25,367 bases of DNA, taken from NCBI GenBank assembly GCA_015680635.1, contig JAABOA010000096.1, positions 1 through 25,367 on the forward strand. The letters are read 5' to 3'. The stretch comes from Lunasporangiospora selenospora. Its lineage: Eukaryota > Mortierellomycota > Mortierellomycetes > Mortierellales > Mortierellaceae. A model generated the notes under the pieces. It ran no database searches. It saw only the letters and a list, made by a program, of their open reading frames with translations, and was not told the origin of the DNA. The position numbers were made by a program, and so were the translations under genes. This document shows, piece after piece, positions 1 through 5,893 of the stretch (position 1 is its first letter; every line of letters begins with the position of its first letter).

Positions 1-265
1 AAAAGCCCGTGAATAAGAAGCGACTTTGTCTATTGTTGCCAGGCTGGAGATAGCGAACTCTTGGGACTCACAAGGACCCAGCATTAAAGTCCTTGACACG
101 AAGCAGTAAAGCTCCAGAGTCCAGTCTAGCGCCATTCCGGTGGGGTGAGCAATGGATTGCGAAAAGCTGGGCCTTGACTGGAGTATTTTCTTTTCTTTTT
201 TTTTTTTTTTTCTTGAGTGCTGAGCAAAGTCGGTCTAGCTGGTGCTGTACTGGCTCTCTTTGCTC
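1..265. repeat. Left copy of ~250-bp direct repeat
   Basis: This copy matches 1860-2105 in the same orientation, with about nine mismatches over the first 180 bases (about 95% identity by eye). It is cut by the window edge, so it may extend further left. The main length difference is a pyrimidine tract at 186-214, much longer here than the short tract at 2044-2054 in the right copy. After about 240 the similarity fades. It could be a terminal repeat of an element on the minus strand or a simple dispersed repeat. No TG...CA ends were found, so LTR status is unproven. Confidence 0.8.
186..214. repeat. Pyrimidine-only tract (T-rich)
   Basis: This is an uninterrupted run of pyrimidines, almost all T, inside the left direct repeat. 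The equivalent place in the right copy has only a short tract, so this one has expanded since duplication. Open frames across it (Phe- or Lys-rich) are artefacts of composition. Confidence 0.9.
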
Positions 266-416
266 TCTGCTAATCTCAACCTGCACTGCGAACAACTCGC
301 AGAATGCTCTGGAGTGGTCCCAGTCTGGGTCGGATGAACAAGACTGAGCCAGCGAATCGGGATTCACTCCAGTCTTGAATGGATTCATCCCACCATGCAC
401 TAGTCATTTGGACTCT

Positions 417-465
417 GGGAAAAAGAAAAAGAAAAAGAAAAAAGAAAAGAATAGAGAAAAGAGAA
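417..465. repeat. Purine-only tract (A/G)
   Basis: An A-rich GAAAA-type purine tract with a single T at 452. With the tracts at 186-214 and 930-996 it gives three strand-asymmetric low-complexity runs within 800 bp. Confidence 0.85.
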
Positions 466-929
466 CCAACAAGCGCTGCACACTGTCCACGGCACCAACA
501 GGTTGCCGGGGCGCCGTCTAGCCGGCCAAGCACAGTTGACGTGTAACGAGTTGGCACTCTGATCAGTGACTATATTTTTTCTCAGAGTGCTGGTGACCTG
601 AGCAGAGCCAGAGAAAGGCACTGTCCCCTAGCAGACATGGCTCAATCATCACTCGTCGCCGTCTGTGCCGGCACCATAGCGTGCGTGGCCGCGGTAGCTT
701 TCGATTGAGGTAGAGTACAGCACGGTAGCTGGTCTGTGGCCCGAGCTAGGGTGCTTTTAGTTTTCCCGGTGGAGGTTTGGTATAGCAAAATGGTCCAAGC
801 CGTGGTGTGCAGCACGCTTAGCGCATGCAGCAGTGCATGCAGTGCATGGGTCGCTTGGCTCTGCTTGTGCATGGTGTGTGTGCTCAATGCATAAAAGTAT
901 GAGTGCGCACTCGGACGAGAACAATGAAC

Positions 930-996
930 AAAAGAAAAAGAAAGCGAAAGAGAAGGAGAAAGAGAAAAAGAAAAGAAAAAGAAAAAAAGAAAAAAA
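930..996. repeat. Purine-only tract (GAAA/GAGAA)
   Basis: Sixty-seven bases of A and G with a single C at 945. On the minus strand this is a T/C tail lying about 85 bases beyond the tRNA-like box pair at 1082-1133, the arrangement a SINE-like element with a pyrimidine tail would show. That link is inference. Confidence 0.85.
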
Positions 997-1081
997 CTCA
1001 AAAGGTATAGTTGCCTACACCCCCCCATCAAGGGTAATGCCATTGACAGTGGACCGATGTTACAGCTAACAACAGCAGCAA

Positions 1082-1145
1082 GACTCGAACCCACCCAAAG
1101 GTGTTATCTGTTCAGCGACCTACCGCTATGCTAACTGCACTACCG
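1082..1145 (-). other. tRNA-like Pol III A/B-box pair (SINE head or tRNA relic)
   Basis: On the minus strand TAGCATAGCGG (1133-1123) fits the Pol III A-box consensus, and GGTTCGAGTC (1091-1082) fits the B box. They begin 42 bases apart, the spacing found in tRNA genes. A cloverleaf cannot be folded well: the T-stem relies on wobble pairs and the acceptor ends do not pair. A working tRNA gene is therefore unlikely, and a tRNA relic or SINE head is more plausible. The body to the left ends in the pyrimidine-rich (minus-strand) tract at 930-996. Confidence 0.4.
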
Positions 1146-1617
1146 ATCTTGAAAGAAAAAGCGGGTCGCAAATGATATATGGGATTTGGTCCTCTGGCGA
1201 TCAGGTGATAGCTATCCACGCGCTAGACAGGGCCCCAGACCCTGTGCACGGAGCCTGTGCAGGGTCCCAGGTACCTAGTCATCTCGGGCGAGTCAAGAGC
1301 TTTCGATTGAGATGCTGTTGGGCACTGGGCAATAACTATGGGACCCGTGGGATTGACTTTTATGATTTCACAGCCAAACCCAAGAGTATTTTTTATTTTG
1401 GCAGTGCGTGGAGACTCACTGAGTACTTGCAGTCGACGGGCAGGTGAACCCGGGACCTGGGCACCTAACTAAAGTATCTACAATCTGTACCAAGTCCAGG
1501 AGTCAATGTATGGAAAAGCCCAAGGATGGCGGACCATTGTGGGGCTGGCGAGACTCTATGTCAAGGACAAAGCAGAGAGAAGAAGGTAAGGGAACAGGAA
1601 TAGACTATGATAATGTT

Positions 1618-1667
1618 TTTATTGCAGACTGACGATAATAGGGACGCGCCTGGCGCGCCCTTTTATA
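1618..1667 (-). promoter_or_regulatory. Minus-strand TATA box and AATAAA pair
   Basis: TATAAA lies at 1667-1662 and AATAAA at 1623-1618 on the minus strand. The close pairing of a promoter and a poly(A) signal is characteristic of LTRs and not of ordinary genes. Confidence 0.4.
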
Positions 1668-1790
1668 CTAGAAAACTGTGCACGGAATAAACTTCATTCT
1701 TCCGAATGCGCGAGCATTCGGAAAGTATAATTCTACCATTCCTCCATCTGCCGATGGAGGATACTTGCCCGCGATTCCTATAGAGGCGGG
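1641..1790. repeat. Cluster of four short inverted repeats
   Basis: Four hairpins follow one another. At 1641-1660 there is a GC-rich near-palindrome built on cgcgcc/ggcgcg. At 1700-1723 a perfect 10-bp stem (arms ttccgaatgc and gcattcggaa) encloses a GCGA loop. At 1741-1760 a perfect 8-bp stem (cctccatc/gatggagg) has a 4-base loop. At 1768-1790 a 5-bp stem (cccgc/gcggg) has a 13-base loop. They sit beside a minus-strand TATA box. Confidence 0.85.
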
Positions 1791-1859
1791 GAGGGTAAGT
1801 AGTACATGACACTCTACTTTGTGTTTCCAGAAGGGTCACTTTGGCCTGTTGGCAATTGC

Positions 1860-2105
1860 AAAAGCCCGTGAATAAGAAGCGACTTTGTCTATTGTTGCCA
1901 GGCTGGAGATAGCGAACTCTTGGTGCTCACAAGGACCCAGCATTAAGGTCCTTGACACGAAGCAGTACAGCTCGAGAGTCCAATCTAGCGCCATGCCGGT
2001 GGGGTGAGTAATGGATTGTGAAAAGCTGGGCCTTGACTGGAGTATTTCTTTTTCTTGAGTGTTGATCAAAGTCGGTCAGGCTGGTACACTGGGTCTCTCT
2101 GTATC
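1860..2105. repeat. Right copy of ~250-bp direct repeat
   Basis: This is the second copy of the repeat at 1-265, offset by 1859 bases. It contains a near-central inverted repeat (arms caaggacc/ggtccttg around 1931-1955) with a 9-base loop. In the left copy the same stem carries one mismatch. Its right boundary is close to the end of the Gag-like remnant. Confidence 0.8.
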
Positions 2106-2114
2106 TGTAGTCCC

Positions 2115-2501
2115 AGTGAGATCAAACCAGGTCTGATTGGATCATTTCAATCTCGTTAATGTATTCTGTGACCGTGCCTTCCTTCTTGAGGCTGTCCAGA
2201 TTAGGTTTGCGAAGATCTTGATGTTGGTACTAGACTACCCTTTTTTTAAAGTTGTTTTGAACATATCCCAGCTCGATCCTTCACCGTTGCCATCAAGGAT
2301 TGTGAAGTTGAGTACCCACACAGTTGATGGCATTGACTTGAAGCAAAAGTTGGATGCCTTGGATGCGTTGGTTGGCGTCATGTCCAAGAGCGTTTCTGTA
2401 TTTCTTAATGTCACGCAGCTAGTAAGTGACCTTTCCCTCGGCGGGTCACTGAACTCGTGGAGGTGGACATTCTTTACGAAGGTACTAAATGTGTGTGACA
2501 T
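2115..2501 (-). pseudogene. Retrotransposon Gag remnant
   Basis: Two minus-strand frames join into a Gag-like stretch. The first, up to an in-frame TAG near 2235, has a W-x-x-F-x-x-x-L pattern (SSWDMFKTTLKK) that is common where Gag proteins of LTR retrotransposons begin their conserved domain. After a frame change the strand reads LDSLKKEGTVTEYINEIE (about 2200-2140). This fits the typical 'L-x-x-L-x-x-x-G-(S/T)-V-x-E-Y-I-x-x-(F/I)-E' signature of the retrotransposon gag family. The TAG and the frame change mean it is not functional. No protease or reverse transcriptase follows on this strand, so it is an isolated fragment. Confidence 0.5.
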
Positions 2502-2596
2502 CTTGGGGAGGGCGGATAGGGTTTTCTTTTGCTACTATGTAACAAGGTGTGTGGAACTGACAAGGACAAGACTGGTGTGTTCATTTTTCTACTCAT

Positions 2597-2730
2597 GAGT
2601 TAAGTTGAGTACAAACTTGTCATAAATCGTGTAACCATGAGTTGAGTTGAGTTGAATTGAATCTTTTTGATCTCATGAACTCATGAGTCGAGTTGAGTCA
2701 GACCACAAAATCGACTCAACTCGACTCATG
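2597..2730. repeat. TTGAG-type repeats ending in a perfect 18-bp inverted repeat
   Basis: Degenerate gagtt/ttgag units run from about 2597 to 2662. They are followed by a perfect inverted repeat: arm 2682-2699 and arm 2713-2730 are exact reverse complements over 18 bases, with a 13-base spacer. The arms themselves are made of the same gagtt/aactc units, so it probably arose within the microsatellite. Confidence 0.85.
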
Positions 2731-2739
2731 GGAAACACT

Positions 2740-2997
2740 AGACAGGAACAAGGATGGGTGGTGAAGGAACAGGGGATTTGGTAATGCGGAGTAAGTGGGT
2801 CAGGAGGTGCAAGGCAAGACGCTAGGAAAGAGCGTGTATTACTCGAGGAGGTATACGATTTGGGGAGGAGTGGTGGTTTATATAGACTAGATTGGGCTGT
2901 GTTGCGCAGTAAGGAGTCATTGAGAGTCACTACTGCGGGAGGCTATGCAGAGTGTTGGTCTCGTTTGACATTATGAAGGAGCACGCGTATCTACAAC
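2740..2997 (-). mobile_element. Possible LTR fragment with TATATAAA
   Basis: On the minus strand TATATAAA lies at 2884-2877, preceded about 110 bases upstream by TGTTGTAGATACGCG (from about 2997). That start would suit an LTR beginning with TG. The part downstream of the TATA box is C/T-rich. No second copy and no target-site duplication could be confirmed, so this is tentative. Confidence 0.25.
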
Positions 2998-3126
2998 ACT
3001 CCTTGGACTATTTCTATTGTCATGTGTGCTTGGACCAGCTGCGGGTGGCGTGCCTCTCTGTCTAGTCTTCCCTAATAGAAATCCGTATAGTATTTTTTCC
3101 CTCACCATCACATCAACACACAGCAG

Positions 3127-3172
3127 TTCCTTGTCCCTTGCCAGTCCTTGTCCCTTGTCCTTGTCCCCTGAC
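3127..3172. repeat. Degenerate CCTTGT tandem repeat
   Basis: Five or so CCTTGTC-like units stand in tandem with small interruptions. It is simple low-complexity sequence without a coding frame of interest. Confidence 0.75.
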
Positions 3173-3250
3173 CTTACCCCCTGCCCTTGTCCTATTCCTC
3201 ACCTATTGAACTTGCCTTGTTACAGATACCCATATCGTGAAAAGGAACGA

Positions 3251-3285
3251 GGGAATGCCCCGCGGCCCCGCTCGCAGTTCATTTT
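3251..3285 (-). other. GC-rich palindrome, possible Helitron 3' end
   Basis: A short GC-rich palindrome (gcgg/ccgc arms at 3262-3265 and 3268-3271 with flanking G/C runs) lies about 150-200 bases past the end of the helicase motifs on the same strand, between AT-rich flanks. Helitrons end in a hairpin followed by CTRR. No clean CTRR was found in the next 20 bases (it reads CTCG), so the end may be mutated or lie elsewhere. Confidence 0.25.
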
Positions 3286-3359
3286 TTTTATTTTTGATGA
3301 AATGAAGTTCAAAATATCGCTGCTTTAATAAACAGGAAGTAGGGGGTAAGGAGAAGTGT

Positions 3360-3660
3360 AGAGGACTTATCCATGAATATCTGATAAACCAAACTTAAGT
3401 GTTGATATCATGTGGCCATCTCTGTTAAAATACCAGGAGTGATAGACATTTCTGTACTCTGTAGTTCTAGGAAGTGATATATCAAATTGCCCATGCGCTG
3501 TGGAAGATAAATACCGACTCTTCACAAAGTTTGTCCTTGGGATTTGTTGATGGTCATAGCATAGACATGGAGTTTGTTCTTAATACAAATATTTTTTTGT
3601 ACCATACTTTTCATCATGCGAACCAAATCAAAGTCTACTCAATATACAGGCGCAGTATTG
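3360..3660 (-). pseudogene. Helitron / PIF1-family helicase C-terminus, decayed
   Basis: On the minus strand 3581-3525 reads KNKLHVYAMTINKSQGQTL. This is the hallmark C-terminal motif of PIF1-family DNA helicases, including those of Helitron rolling-circle transposons. A TGA follows immediately where the family usually has Asp. The same frame resumes with RVGIYLPQ, and after a frameshift 3498-3445 reads AHGQFDISLPRTTEYRNV, which matches the family's (S/A)HGQLYVALSR-TT motif. The conserved order is intact but one stop and one frameshift break it, so this is a dead copy. The rest of the helicase and the Rep domain were not recognised upstream (3.7-4.4 kb). A cellular PIF1 pseudogene is a less likely alternative. 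Confidence 0.85.
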
Positions 3661-3661
3661 G

Positions 3662-4560
3662 GTAGTTTCTAGAGCCGTGAGATATTATCATGGAGGAGAG
3701 ATGCTACCTCCCCCAGATCTGACCATGTTTTCTCAATCCTCTCTTTCCAATTTTCTTATTATTTTTATTTTTATTTTTGGGTTGTCCACTGTGCCGTGCT
3801 TGGTTATTATCTCTGACATTTGGAAGATGGCACTAATCGCTGGCAACCTGAGCAATACTCACCAGCACTCTACACACTACCCTCAATCCATTTATTCTTT
3901 GGTAATGGAAAGTATCAATCGAGTATGTTAGAGTCTAAATTGTAGGCACATGCTGGAGATGACGCCTCCCAATGCTGTAAAGATTTATATCCTGTTGGTT
4001 GCAGCCTGCTATGCTCCAATGTGTTTGAAAACTGACTTTATTCTAGCACTCCATGTTAAAGCAAGACCCACAGACTTTTAAAAGAGCAATTTTTCCCGTC
4101 CATTATGCTGGTAGCTCACTGTTGCCCGACATCAGCTCTCAGGAGCACAGTGCTATCATAACCCCACACTACTATTGGATTAGCATACCATGAATCCAAT
4201 GCAGTATTGTACACTTTGTGAAAATCTGCATCCAGTGCTGAATGAGCAATCTCCCCTGATCACTCCGCTCGATTTCTTTTCAATTTTCATCCTGCAATAT
4301 CCATCCTACAATATCTACTGTGGTAGTAGTGTTCAGTATCGTATTATCATCATCCAGCATTGCTTTTCTACCTCACACCACCCTCTTTTTCTCGACTTTG
4401 ACTTTGATGGTAAGTGTCATTCCTGTATACTATCATTTCATGCTGTGACCATACATGTTTCTTTATTGATTTGATATCTAATATTGATTATATAGTCCAA
4501 CGGCTATTGGGACGCGTAGAAAAAGAGAGGTCATTAATAATTTTGATTCAGATTGTAGTG
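3662..4560. other. AT-rich stretch without identifiable gene
   Basis: No frame in this stretch carries motifs I recognise. It lies directly upstream of the Helitron helicase fragment on the minus strand and may be its eroded body, but the earlier PIF1 motifs (Walker A, DE box) could not be found. Short open frames here look random. Confidence 0.5.
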
Positions 4561-4700
4561 CATGGAGTGCTGCATAGAAGTGGAGTGTGAGTGCAATAGT
4601 CAGAGGCCAGGGAGTCGTTGTGTGAGCTGTTTCAAGCAGCTGTTTAATAATGGTAAAATAGGCCTATTTATACTAGAATAGTTGGTGGCAAAGTGGGTGC
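4560..4700 (-). mobile_element. Possible LTR fragment with TATA box and 14-bp palindrome
   Basis: On the minus strand TAGTATAAATAGG (TATA at 4672-4667) closely resembles the TAGTATAAAAGGG of the module at 1660-1670. The perfect palindrome aaataggcctattt spans 4656-4669 and overlaps the TATA box. To its left, 4498-4516 (plus strand) has ccaacggctattggg, loosely like the sequence next to copia-type LTRs. Boundaries and a partner LTR were not found. Confidence 0.3.
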
Positions 4701-4965
4701 AGTATTGGTGGTAACGGTGGCAATTGGAGACGCGGTGAGTGTGGGCTCAGACTATCACAGTGAGAAGCCAGAGTGAAAGAGCATGGTCTGATCCTGTAAT
4801 AAAGATTGTTGGGGAGGTGGGGCGATGTTTTTTTAGCAGTCGCAAAAGTGGGCGAACATGTTTTTGTTGCTTAGTGACCATCCAAGGGACAGGAATAACC
4901 ACTGCCGTAACAATCGACCGCAGAGGAGCTAAAACCATCTGCTTTGCGTTGAGTGGTGCTATCCT

Positions 4966-5030
4966 GGCATGGCACACTCGATGTGCTCTTCGGGAGTGAC
5001 CAAGCTCGCCACATTTGTTGCATCTCAATG
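4966..5030 (-). pseudogene. Zinc-knuckle fragment
   Basis: A 121-codon minus-strand frame (5112-4747) contains CNKCGELGHSRRAHRVC at 5022-4972, a C-x2-C-x4-H-x7-C arrangement. Zinc knuckles of this sort occur in proteins of fungal mobile elements. The classical retroviral form (C-x2-C-x4-H-x4-C) would need a Cys where a His stands. Nothing else in the frame is recognisable, and it is probably a fragment of an element-encoded protein. Confidence 0.35.
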
Positions 5031-5483
5031 GGCTGAATGCGTCGCGAGATCTCTGTCGTCGTGTCAACATAATGAGCGGAGTATGGAGGATTGTTTGATG
5101 GTAGGGTGCCAAAATAGTCAGTGATGATGATGCGCGTTAAATAGGTGGTCCATGGAAGGTTGATTTCCAGCCAAAATATCCATTAAAGTATGCGGCGACA
5201 GATCCACTGTTGATGTTAGGTCGTTGGCTTAACTATCCATGTTTATGGTTAACTGCCCTTTGAATATCCAATCTATCTATTTATCTATCAAAACCACAAT
5301 CAAAGGAGCGTGAAAGATTAGTAGTGCTGCATAGTGAGTAGAGAGCAAAATGCCAAGGCAAGAGTCTATCAGGGTGTAACATACACTGGGTCATGAGATA
5401 CCAGAACAGAAGCTAGAAGTATTGTCGAGGTGGGAGGGCCGCGGTCGCGGTTGAGTGGCTTTTCCCCAGAAAAAGTTGAACGT

Positions 5484-5745
5484 CTATCCATAGACGAAGA
5501 ACGCGTGCCCATAAATGCCAAGATGGATTTTGCTCCACAACCAAGCAGCTTCGCCAATTGGCACTGTTTCCTTTCCACTGGCCTTGATGGCTCCGCTAAC
5601 ATGGATCAGGGACATTGGTGCGTCGAATCCAAACCCTGCAGTCAAGCTCCTTCCATGCCAGGGGAGCACTTCATTGGTCGCCACGCATCTGCCACAAGGG
5701 TTCATCATGTCTTTGACCGGGATGGGGATTGTATTCAGTAACAGC
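5484..5745 (-). pseudogene. Retropepsin-like fragment
   Basis: On the minus strand an approximately 90-residue frame reads IPIPV near its start, then CGRCVATNEVL where a retropepsin would have its (V/A)DTGA active site. It continues with SLIHVSGAIKASGKETVPIG, then E, and ends KIHLGIYGHAFFV before TAG at 5486-5484. The order (short strand, active-site position, 'A-x-G-K ... P-x-G-E' and 'F-F-V') suits LTR-element aspartic proteases. The catalytic Asp-Thr-Gly is absent in this reading, so the fragment would be inactive. No reverse transcriptase follows. The assignment rests on pattern only. Confidence 0.35.
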
Positions 5746-5893
5746 TCAGCTCAGACGCAAAACTCGGCTTTTTGGTATGTTGACATCCTTGCCCAGGAAG
5801 GAGATTGGGGTTCTCTTTCGTACATGCAATGAAAAACACCCCGAATGGATTTCATTTTTTAGACGCGAACGACTTCAGAGCCAATGGACATAA

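Larger units (their letters stand above)
1500..1830 (-). mobile_element. LTR-like promoter and poly(A) module
   Basis: Read on the minus strand, this block has a TATA box (TATAAA, 1667-1662), then AATAAA (1623-1618) about 44 bases downstream. That order and spacing resemble the U3-R junction of a fungal retrotransposon LTR. Four hairpins lie in the U3-like part and around the TATA box (1641-1790). The right direct-repeat copy starts just beyond, and a Gag remnant sits upstream at 2115-2501 on the same strand. LTR ends were not defined, and a solo or truncated LTR is as likely as a complete one. Confidence 0.4.

Noticed and set aside
642-1094. A 150-codon minus-strand frame.
   Set aside because: It consists largely of Phe/Ser/Leu from the purine tract at 930-996 and has no recognisable domain.
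1440-1492. A second A/B-box-like pair on the minus strand (TGGTACAGATTG and GGTTCACCTGC), 42 bases apart.
   Set aside because: The A box breaks the consensus near its end and no cloverleaf arms pair. The TGG string could equally be a primer-binding site of the LTR-like block.
1875-1910. Minus-strand string CTCCAGCCTGGCAACA resembling the 3' end of mammalian 7SL RNA / Alu, and GTAGTCCCAG near 2107 resembling its 5' domain.
   Set aside because: The two strings are on opposite strands, and the conserved SRP RNA S-domain elements are absent. The likeness is short and probably chance.
2597-2730. Tandem gagtt/aactc units considered as a telomere-like or CRISPR-like array.
   Set aside because: Units are 5 bases, degenerate and without unique spacers. 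It is a microsatellite with an inverted repeat.
5430-5832. Overlapping plus-strand frames of 103 and 105 codons.
   Set aside because: They lie opposite the retropepsin-like minus-strand frame and show no motifs. They are likely shadows.
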